Source: Sulfurimonas sp.
GTDB taxonomy: Bacteria; Campylobacterota; Campylobacteria; Campylobacterales; Sulfurimonadaceae
Length of the DNA: 7,786 nucleotides
Assembly (NCBI GenBank): GCA_027066935.1
Contig: JAMOMX010000379.1
Coordinates: 1 to 7,786, forward strand
Direction of reading: 5' to 3'
Shown here: one piece after another, positions 1 through 4,950 of the stretch
How positions within the stretch are numbered: position 1 is the first letter of the stretch
Layout: every line of letters starts with the position of its first letter
Translations under genes and position numbers: made by a program
The notes under the pieces: model-generated
Told to the model about the DNA's origin: nothing
Databases searched by the model: none
Seen by the model: only the letters and a program-made list of their open reading frames with translations

Positions 1-530
1 CTCATTTTCCAAAACTTAACTTAAGTTCAGATATAATAAATGATATAAAAATAGCAATATCTCAAGGAAAAGAAGTGACCACACATACAAATAATGTATC
101 AGTACCTGGATGGAGTGGAGCTGGGTATATTGTTATTAATCCTCAGACTGGGGATGGGGCTTATTTGATTAGTGGTGGGGCGAATGGGGCGTTTTTAGTT
201 GCTTCAATAACATCTTCGATGTTATTGATTTCTATAGGAGTTCGAAATACACTAATTAAAGTATTAACTAGTTTAAAAGCAATACCAGCCATAAGTACTA
301 TAGCTAATACTCTAATCTTAATTAGTTTAATTTTAAAAGCAATTGATATTATAATTAATTGTCCAAAAACTGCTTCTTATACTATAACTGGAATGATGTT
401 GCAATCTGCAGTAATATTAGGATTAGGTGTTTTAGTTGCAAAAATTTTTAATCCTATAGTTGGTTACGCATTTAGTTTTGGTGCTATTAGTTTATTGAAA
501 ACTTCAATTGACATTACACAGTGTAGGTAA
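1..530 (+). CDS. C-terminal end of a larger protein with GWxGxGY/GAY.ISGGxNG block and membrane tail (toxin-like), partial
   Basis: The reading frame is open from the window edge (first full codon at 3) to TAA at 528-530, so the GTG at 75 is probably an internal valine and not the start. The visible part has two pieces. First come a short helix (sequence DIKIAISQGKEV) and a G-rich block at about 108-188 with GWSGAGY, NPQTG, GAY and ISGGANG. From memory this block recurs near the C-termini of large secreted transglutaminase-like or RHS-like bacterial proteins. Then come about 110 residues of hydrophobic segments (four candidate membrane helices, ending at Cys-Arg). Base composition changes sharply between the pieces: about half G+C with many GGG codons in the block, very AT-rich after it. 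With a small membrane-protein gene six bases downstream, this suggests an exchangeable, possibly membrane-acting toxin tip. The family and activity are inference; the enzyme or delivery domain would lie upstream, outside the window. Confidence 0.55.
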   Translation, partial: HFPKLNLSSDIINDIKIAISQGKEVTTHTNNVSVPGWSGAGYIVINPQTGDGAYLISGGANGAFLVASITSSMLLISIGVRNTLIKVLTSLKAIPAISTIANTLILISLILKAIDIIINCPKTASYTITGMMLQSAVILGLGVLVAKIFNPIVGYAFSFGAISLLKTSIDITQCR

Positions 531-536
531 AAAAAT

Positions 537-1145
537 ATGAAAACAAAACAGTTGTCACTTTTGCGAACACTTTCTGAACTTGCTTTTATTATTGCATTTT
601 CATCAATATTATATTTAGTATATTTATTGCTAAGTATAATATATTCAAATTTATCTGATATTACTATACTTTTAATTTCATTTGATATTGTTAGTATATC
701 TTATATAATTTATAAACTAACATTTCATAAATTAATTAAAAAATTTTATAAACAAGTTCAAATTATCATTATAGAATCATCATTAATTGAAACTGTGTCC
801 TCAGAATATTTTGATGAAGAATATTTACCAATGATTAAGTATAAATATACAATAGATAATAAAAATTACGAATCAGATAATATAGCATGGGATATAAAAA
901 GTATTATTCCTAAACAACAGATATTTGATGGAACATTATATAATGACAAAAAAGAAAAAGCTGAAGAATTAAGATTAGATATTTTACAACACTCAAAAAT
1001 AGCATATATAAATCCAATCGTACCTTACATATCATTTTTAATACCTACTTTAAGCAGAAGTCGTAAAATATATTTTATATACATGTTGATATTGATTTTT
1101 TTAATTAGCATTATCAGTTTTTTTCTTATTAATTTATCATCATGA
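537..1145 (+). CDS. DUF3592-like three-helix membrane protein, candidate immunity protein
   Basis: A 202-residue protein starting at ATG 537, with an AGG at 525-527 that lies inside the end of the upstream gene, so the two are probably co-translated. Predicted membrane helices lie at about 14-36, 41-60 and 178-199. Between helices 2 and 3 is a soluble domain with YKYTIDNKNYES (102-113) and YINPIVPYISFL (157-168). This layout, with a Y.Y.v..k.Y motif followed by a Y.NP..P..s.L motif near the last helix, is typical of DUF3592 proteins. The family has no established enzymatic role. Its place directly behind a toxin-like C-terminus with membrane helices fits an inner-membrane immunity protein, as known for pore-forming colicins, but nothing in the sequence proves this. 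The gene is very rich in A+T and in isoleucine, which fits acquired DNA. Confidence 0.6.
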   Translation: MKTKQLSLLRTLSELAFIIAFSSILYLVYLLLSIIYSNLSDITILLISFDIVSISYIIYKLTFHKLIKKFYKQVQIIIIESSLIETVSSEYFDEEYLPMIKYKYTIDNKNYESDNIAWDIKSIIPKQQIFDGTLYNDKKEKAEELRLDILQHSKIAYINPIVPYISFLIPTLSRSRKIYFIYMLILIFLISIISFFLINLSS

Positions 1146-1334
1146 AAAGAGCAAAAAATGGGTAATACTATAAAAATAGATTTAATTAAAATTTTATTAA
1201 TCTAACTTTCTGTATAAATTTGTATTTTTTTTGAAAATAAATGATATAAAAATAAACAAATGTAAAGAAAATAGTTGAATTTTGAAAAACCATTTTATCT
1301 ATACCTATTAATTACATGTTAACATTATAAAAGA

Positions 1335-1340
1335 TATAAT
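1335..1340 (+). promoter_or_regulatory. -10 box (TATAAT) of the antitoxin gene
   Basis: A perfect TATAAT lies 27 bases before ATG 1368, leaving a short leader with a strong ribosome binding site. No good -35 is visible, which is usual for Campylobacterota sigma-70 promoters. Confidence 0.55.
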
Positions 1341-1356
1341 TTACACAACGAATACT

Positions 1357-1363
1357 AAGGAGA
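1357..1363 (+). promoter_or_regulatory. Ribosome binding site AAGGAGA for the antitoxin
   Basis: AAGGAGA ends 4 bases before ATG 1368 and 10 bases before the in-frame ATG 1374. Either could be the start. The second gives a protein beginning MPINLHPQYI, close to how related antitoxins begin, so 1374 is a real alternative. Confidence 0.6.
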
Positions 1364-1367
1364 CACT

Positions 1368-1568
1368 ATGACTATGCCAATAAATTTGCACCCTCAATAC
1401 ATTACTAACGATAATGGAGATAAAGTATCTGTAGTAATTACTATGCAAGAATTTGAAGATATGCTAGAAGATATCGAAGATTTAACAGCTATAGCAGATA
1501 GAAAAGATGAAGATATAACTTCACATGATGATTTAGTAAAAGAGTTAAAAGCTGATGGCACTTTATAG
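1368..1568 (+). CDS. Phd/RelB-type antitoxin of a type II toxin-antitoxin pair
   Basis: A 66-residue acidic protein with NLHPQYI followed by a short beta-rich stretch (KVSVVITMQEFEDML) and the helix EDIEDLTAIADRKDE. This is the pattern of small Phd/YefM/RelB-like antitoxins of the form NLHPQYI..NG.k.SVV....EFE..LE.LEDL. Family role: it binds and blocks a RelE/ParE-fold toxin through its C-terminal part and represses its own promoter through the N-terminal part. It has its own TATAAT (1335-1340) and AAGGAG. The toxin frame begins at 1555 inside its last codons, a 14-base overlap typical of such operons. The partner toxin is broken (1555-1675), so this antitoxin is an orphan in this locus. It shows no visible damage itself. 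Confidence 0.75.
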   Translation: MTMPINLHPQYITNDNGDKVSVVITMQEFEDMLEDIEDLTAIADRKDEDITSHDDLVKELKADGTL

Positions 1569-1675
1569 TATTGTATGGAAAACATCAGCTAAAAAAACTT
1601 CGTAAAATTGATAAAAAACAGATTCCAAAAATCATAGAAGCAATAGGAAATTTAGCTTCAAATCCTCATCCATAA
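1555..1675 (+). pseudogene. RelE/ParE-type toxin remnant, frameshifted and truncated
   Basis: ATG 1555 overlaps the antitoxin end and gives MALYSIVWKTSAKK, the typical opening beta strand of a RelE/ParE-fold toxin, then runs into TAA at 1603. Removing one A from the seven-A run at 1591-1597 restores the frame: LRKIDKKQIPKIIEAIGN then LASNPHP, the expected helical hairpin (KkLrKIdk..i..i..ai..La.nP.P). This second frame stops at TAA 1673-1675, after about 39 residues in all, against roughly 85-95 for the family. The beta-sheet core and catalytic residues that should follow NP.P are absent, and the next 60 bases show no RelE-like continuation in any frame. The toxin is therefore broken twice and should be inactive. 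Confidence 0.7.
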
Positions 1676-1724
1676 AATTTGCTTAAAAGTCCACTCCCAC
1701 CCCAACCTTACCAAAAAAATTGGC

Positions 1725-1755
1725 AAAAAAAAAGGCTAAGACCGAAGTCTTAACC
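1725..1755 (-). terminator. Rho-independent terminator on the minus strand with cUUCGg loop
   Basis: Read on the minus strand: GG-T-TAAGAC, loop TTCG, GTCTTA-G-CC, then nine T. The six-pair stem (1737-1742 with 1747-1752) is closed by C-G around the TTCG tetraloop, which is exceptionally stable in RNA. It is extended by GG/CC beyond one mismatch and is directly followed by the T run (A run 1725-1733 on the plus strand). The nearest minus-strand gene upstream is glnS, ending at 2528, with no clear terminator of its own. On the plus strand the same hairpin has only a weak T tract after it. Confidence 0.7.
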
Positions 1756-1766
1756 TAACTTTTAAG

Positions 1767-1800
1767 TGTCTAATAATCAGTTAGACAAGTTTATTTTGTT
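1767..1800 (+). terminator. Hairpin followed by T-rich stretch, possible plus-strand terminator
   Basis: TGTCTAA (1767-1773) pairs with TTAGACA (1781-1787) around a 7-base loop and is followed by AGTTTATTTTGTTT. The stem is perfect but A+T-rich, and the T tract is interrupted. It could end the antitoxin/toxin-remnant transcript and stands back to back with the minus-strand terminator at 1725-1755. Confidence 0.4.
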
Positions 1801-1943
1801 TCAACGGGCTAATTGTAACACAGTAAAAATAATAAGCCAAATTAATTTTCCATCCAAAATAAATCCAAAACCGAAGTTTAAACGAATCTAAAATGAAATA
1901 TTTACAGATATTACTGCTGCTGGTAACTAGCATCAAACGGAGT

Positions 1944-1975
1944 GGTTGCAATAGCACAAAAATGGAACTACAACC
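1944..1975. repeat. 32-base element with inverted ends, CRISPR-repeat-like, single copy
   Basis: Ends GGTTG (1944-1948) and CAACC (1971-1975) are complementary, with TAG/CTA pairing further in. On the minus strand the inner 30 bases begin GTTGTAGTTCC and end CTATTGCAAC. That start resembles type II-C CRISPR repeats such as those I recall from Pasteurella and Neisseria. Only one copy is present and no cas gene is in the window, so a CRISPR origin is only a possibility. Confidence 0.3.
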
Positions 1976-1984
1976 TACTAGAGT

Positions 1985-2008
1985 ATGAAAAAATAAAAAT
2001 TATTTCAT
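1985..2008. repeat. Imperfect palindrome over the -35 region of the mntA promoter
   Basis: ATGAAA (1985-1990) and TTTCAT (2003-2008) face each other, with AAT/ATT inside and single A·A mismatches between. It sits just upstream of TATAAT 2014-2019, where -35 contact or an operator would lie. It is A+T-rich, so chance is possible. Confidence 0.3.
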
Positions 2009-2010
2009 TA

Positions 2011-2019
2011 TGATATAAT
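2011..2019 (+). promoter_or_regulatory. Extended -10 (TGA TATAAT) of the mntA gene
   Basis: TG at 2011-2012, one base, then perfect TATAAT at 2014-2019, about 34 bases before the TTG start. An extended -10 explains promoter activity without a visible -35. Confidence 0.6.
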
Positions 2020-2040
2020 GCAGTAAATAAAATACTTTTA

Positions 2041-2045
2041 AAGGA
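2041..2045 (+). promoter_or_regulatory. Ribosome binding site AAGGA that selects a TTG start
   Basis: AAGGA ends 7 bases before TTG 2053. No ATG or GTG lies at a usable distance in the frame, so this site supports the TTG as the true start. Confidence 0.6.
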
Positions 2046-2052
2046 AATTAAA

Positions 2053-2355
2053 TTGTTATCAGTTACAAAAGATATAATTATTAACTATCTTAAAAAACAT
2101 AAACTTGAATTTCAAGAAAAATATTCAATAGAAAAAATTGGATTATTTGGAAGTTTTGCAACTGATAAGTATAACGATGATAGCGATATTGATATTGTAT
2201 ATACTACAAATTCAAAAGGTTTAACTTACAAACAATCATTAGCACTTGAAGATGAATTTAAAAATACCTTTGGAAAAGCAATAGATTTAGTAAACTTGAG
2301 ATATATGAATCCTCTTATTAAAAGAAAAGCAATTCAAGACATAATATATGTATGA
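2053..2355 (+). CDS. mntA: MntA-type minimal nucleotidyltransferase antitoxin
   Basis: A 100-residue protein with TTG start. It has the DNA polymerase beta-like minimal nucleotidyltransferase core: IGLFGSFA (29-36), then D45-I-D47, giving exactly the GSX10DXD arrangement described for MntA, and a third candidate acidic residue at D78 (KAIDLV). Family role: MntA antitoxins neutralise the HEPN RNase HepT by transferring AMP to a tyrosine of HepT. The length is normal for the family and no catalytic residue is missing. The stop overlaps the start of the next gene by 8 bases (2348-2355), the usual mntA-hepT coupling. Promoter 2011-2019 and AAGGA 2041-2045 belong to it. Its partner is truncated, so the enzyme lacks its normal target from this locus. 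Confidence 0.82.
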   Translation: MLSVTKDIIINYLKKHKLEFQEKYSIEKIGLFGSFATDKYNDDSDIDIVYTTNSKGLTYKQSLALEDEFKNTFGKAIDLVNLRYMNPLIKRKAIQDIIYV

Positions 2356-2536
2356 TGATAAAAATTTAATTCATTTTTTCACGATTCTTGAAGCAATAGA
2401 AAAAATAAACTTTTATACAGAAAATTTTCAAGATGATGAAGATTTCTATTTTGCAAATAAGCAAATGAACTTTAATGCTGTTGTAAATTTACTTAGTGCT
2501 TACACGCAAAAAAAATCAACAATACTATTATTTTAA
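2348..2536 (+). pseudogene. hepT: HepT (HEPN toxin) remnant, C-terminal half missing
   Basis: ATG 2348 overlaps the mntA stop. The first 50 or so residues read as a normal HepT/HEPN N-terminus: MYDDKNLIHFFTILEAIEKI, an acidic turn with DDEDFY, then FNAVVNLLSA, where family members continue with IGE. Instead the frame passes into AYTQKKSTILLF and stops at 2536, giving 62 residues against about 110-140 normally. The HEPN catalytic motif R-X4-6-H, with the neighbouring tyrosine that MntA modifies, lies in the missing half; the remaining peptide contains no arginine. The unrelated end overlaps the 3' end of glnS by 9 bases, which looks like a deletion joining hepT to the glnS flank. RNase activity should be lost. 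Confidence 0.75.
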
Positions 2537-4777
2537 TTTCTGTGTTACAAGGGAATTTACTACTTTTGGATTTGCTTTGCCCCCTGTGGTTTTTAGTACT
2601 TGCCCAACAAAGAAGCCTAAAAGTTTAGTATTGCCTGCTTTAAATTTAGCAACATTGTCTGGATTTTTTGCAAATATTTCATCAATAATAGGCAAAATTT
2701 TAGATGGGTCACTTATCTGTATAAGTCCTTTATTTTCAACTATTTGTGTTGGATTTTCTCCAGATTTAGCCATCTCTTCAAATACTTGTTTAGCAATTTT
2801 ACTTGATATAATCTCATCATCAACCATCTTAACAAGCTCTGATATTTGCTTTGCACTAAATTTTAGCTCATCTATTTGGCTTTCTTTTAACTCTCTAGCC
2901 ACCTCATTAGCCACAATGTTAGCAATAGTTACTGGGCTATTGTTTACCGATAAAGCATCTTCGTAAAAACAAGATAGTTCCTTATCCCGTGCTAGCGTAT
3001 TAGCTACTTCACTATTAAGTCCAAGCTTACCAGTATATTTATCAAATAGTATTTGCTGAACCTCACTCATAGGTACAACTTCACCATCTACTTGTATTTT
3101 TTTAGTTTGAGGCTTAGGTGCGCTTTTAGTTGTTTTTGTCTTTTTAGCCCAAGAATCTTTAAGACCTACAATTTTATTAAATACAGGTTTTTCATCAGTG
3201 TACTCAATTGGATCAGCATAAAAATAACCTTGTCTTTCAAACTGAAATCTCTCGTCAGGTTTTTCAGTTATCGCAGCAGGCTCAATAAGGGCATTTTTGA
3301 TAACTTTTAAAGAATCAGGGTTTAAATCTTCTATCCCCTCAGGTGCTTCATTTTTGAATAATCTATCATAAACCCTTATTTCAACTCTTTTTGCTTGTGC
3401 AGCACTCACCCATTGAACAGCACTTTTAACCTTGATACTACTAGTATCACAACCACTTTTAGATTCAGGATGATACTGAGCTTTTATCTCTAAGATATTA
3501 CCATTAGAATCTTTAATCACTTCCTTACAAGTGATAATATAGCCATGTCTAAGTCGCACTGGTTGCTCAGGAGTAAGACGGAAGTAACCTTTTGGAGGAT
3601 TCTCTATAAAGTCATCTCGTTCAATATAAATCTCCCTTGAGAAAGGTATCTTTCTTGAACCATCTTTAGGTACATCATGTGGGTAGTATGGAGCATCAAT
3701 CTCTTCACACCCCTCATAATTTTCGATAGTTACTTTTAATGGGTCAAGCACACACATAACACGAGGCACTTTTTTATTTAAATCATCTCTTATACAAAAT
3801 TCAAGCTGTGCAACATCAACTGTTGAGTTTGCTTTTGCTATACCTATTTGATCGCAAAAATTCAAAATAGATTCTGGTGTATAACCTCTTCTTTTGTATC
3901 CAGCAATAGTAGGTAAACGGGGATCATCCCAGCCACTAACTTGTCCACTTTGCACGAGTTCTAAAAGTTTTCTTTTACTCATAACCGTATAGTTAATACC
4001 TAATCGTGCAAACTCATACTGGTAAGGGCGTGGTGTTGTAAGACTTAAAGTATCAAGTACCCAATTATAAATATCACGGTTATTTTCAAACTCTAGTGTA
4101 CAAATAGAATGAGAAATACCCTCAATATAATCAGACAAACAGTGAGCAAAGTCATACATTGGGTAAATACACCACTCATTCTTTGCTCTAAAATGATGTG
4201 CGTGCCTGATGCGATACAAAAGTGGGTCTCTCATTTTCATATTAGCTGCACTCATGTCAATCTTGGCTCGAAGGATGTGTTCACCGTCTTTAAACTCACC
4301 TTTTTTCATTCTCTCAAAAAGGTCTAAATTTTCTTCAACCGAGCGCCCAGCATATTTACTACGTTTTCCTGCTTGGGTAACAGTTCCACGATATTCGCGT
4401 ATCTCATCTTCTGTTAGACTATCAACATAAGCCTTACCCATTTTAATGAGTTCAACAGCATAATCGTATAGCTTAGGGAAATAATCAGAAGTAAAATACA
4501 CATTATCGCCCCAGTCAAATCCAAGCCACTCTACAGCATCTTTAAGAGCCTCAACATATTTTGTATCTTCTTTAGTTGGATTAGTATCATCCATCCTAAG
4601 ATTACAGTGACCATGATAGTCACTTGCAATACCAAAATTTATATAGATAGACTTAGCATGTCCAATGTGAGGAAAGCCATTAGGCTCTGGAGGAAATCTT
4701 GTAACAATCTCTTTATTTTTGCCTGATTTTAAGTCTTCTTCAACTATTGCACGTAAAAAATCTTTACTATTACTCAT
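2528..4777 (-). CDS. glnS: Glutamine--tRNA ligase fused to a C-terminal YqeY/GatB-tail domain
   Basis: A 749-residue cytoplasmic enzyme that charges tRNA-Gln with glutamine using ATP. Class I signatures are PPEPNGFPHIGHAKS (HIGH at 37-40) and VMSKRK (265-270). LEFENNRDIYNWVLD (228-242), FCDQIGIAKANSTVD (307-321) and the anticodon-binding beta barrels at about 340-540 are GlnRS-like rather than GluRS-like. A lysine/threonine/proline-rich linker (about 541-560) leads to a helical domain at about 575-749 with the GatB/YqeY tail pattern (ANIVANEVARELKE, GFFVGQVLKTTGGKANP). E. coli GlnRS is about 554 residues, so the tail adds about 190. In Deinococcus GlnRS such a tail aids tRNA binding. The start at ATG 4777 has AAAAGG 10 bases upstream. 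It is monocistronic by position, with the gene upstream divergent and the one downstream convergent. Confidence 0.95.
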   Translation of the reverse strand: MSNSKDFLRAIVEEDLKSGKNKEIVTRFPPEPNGFPHIGHAKSIYINFGIASDYHGHCNLRMDDTNPTKEDTKYVEALKDAVEWLGFDWGDNVYFTSDYFPKLYDYAVELIKMGKAYVDSLTEDEIREYRGTVTQAGKRSKYAGRSVEENLDLFERMKKGEFKDGEHILRAKIDMSAANMKMRDPLLYRIRHAHHFRAKNEWCIYPMYDFAHCLSDYIEGISHSICTLEFENNRDIYNWVLDTLSLTTPRPYQYEFARLGINYTVMSKRKLLELVQSGQVSGWDDPRLPTIAGYKRRGYTPESILNFCDQIGIAKANSTVDVAQLEFCIRDDLNKKVPRVMCVLDPLKVTIENYEGCEEIDAPYYPHDVPKDGSRKIPFSREIYIERDDFIENPPKGYFRLTPEQPVRLRHGYIITCKEVIKDSNGNILEIKAQYHPESKSGCDTSSIKVKSAVQWVSAAQAKRVEIRVYDRLFKNEAPEGIEDLNPDSLKVIKNALIEPAAITEKPDERFQFERQGYFYADPIEYTDEKPVFNKIVGLKDSWAKKTKTTKSAPKPQTKKIQVDGEVVPMSEVQQILFDKYTGKLGLNSEVANTLARDKELSCFYEDALSVNNSPVTIANIVANEVARELKESQIDELKFSAKQISELVKMVDDEIISSKIAKQVFEEMAKSGENPTQIVENKGLIQISDPSKILPIIDEIFAKNPDNVAKFKAGNTKLLGFFVGQVLKTTGGKANPKVVNSLVTQKLK

Positions 4778-4787
4778 TATTATTAAA

Positions 4788-4828
4788 CCTTTTGATTTTG
4801 AAACTTTTTTAAGAGTTGTATTTTATCA
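4788..4828 (-). promoter_or_regulatory. Promoter -10 and ribosome binding site of glnS
   Basis: On the minus strand GATAAAAT includes TAAAAT (4825-4820, five of six matches to TATAAT), and AAAAGG (4793-4788) lies 10 bases before the ATG. The leader would be about 35 bases. No T-box or other leader RNA is visible. Confidence 0.4.
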
Positions 4829-4892
4829 AATTAGAGCTTATAAATAAGAGAGGATAAACAAACAGACCATCATCTACTCTTTAATGTGTTTT

Positions 4893-4900
4893 GGTATAAT
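4893..4900 (+). promoter_or_regulatory. -10 box (GG-TATAAT) of the VTT-domain gene
   Basis: A perfect TATAAT (4895-4900) lies about 50 bases before the GTG at 4951. It diverges from the glnS promoter about 70 bases away. Confidence 0.5.
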
Positions 4901-4950
4901 AAAACATAAATACTACTTTTAAGATTGAAAATAGCTATGGTATTAAGTAA

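Larger units (their letters stand above)
1676..2010. other. Gene-free stretch with several hairpins
   Basis: No credible gene is seen on either strand. It holds a minus-strand terminator (1725-1755), a plus-strand hairpin (1767-1787), a small hairpin TGCTGG/CTAGCA (1918-1932), a 32-base element with GGTTG/CAACC ends (1944-1975), and an inverted repeat just before the next promoter (1985-2008). The short word ACCGAAGT occurs twice (1741-1748 and 1870-1877). A 50-codon minus-strand frame (1781-1933) has no ribosome binding site and was not accepted as a gene. Confidence 0.5.

Noticed and set aside
75..77. GTG at 75 as the start of the first gene
   Set aside because: The frame is open to the window edge, the upstream codons read as a sensible continuation, and the conserved block begins only a few residues later. 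The gene is therefore partial.
1177..1204. A+T-only inverted repeat (TAGATT/AATCTA) after the DUF3592-like gene as a terminator
   Set aside because: The stem is weak and the nearest T run starts more than 20 bases later, so it does not have terminator geometry.
1158..1205. Fifteen-codon plus-strand frame beginning MGNTIKID after the DUF3592-like gene
   Set aside because: No good ribosome binding site and too short to assess. Nothing resembles it in the neighbouring genes.
1394..1585. 63-residue minus-strand open frame, serine-rich
   Set aside because: Exact antisense of the antitoxin gene with no start signals. It is a shadow frame.
1798..1820. GTTTCAAC...TTGTAAC segment, whose minus strand ends in TTGAAAC like some type I/III CRISPR repeats
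   Set aside because: Single short copy (about 22 bases) with no array or cas genes. Similarity is limited to a few end bases.
1781..1933. Minus-strand open frame of 50 codons beginning MLVTSSSN
   Set aside because: No ribosome binding site, no recognised family, hydrophobic low-information composition, and it runs across hairpins. Better explained as non-coding.
2496..2966. 156-residue plus-strand open frame
   Set aside because: It lies antisense within the C-terminal domain of glnS, whose protein is clearly recognisable. It is a shadow frame.
3053..4430. Several plus-strand frames of 72-85 residues
   Set aside because: All are antisense to glnS and lack ribosome binding sites and recognisable domains.
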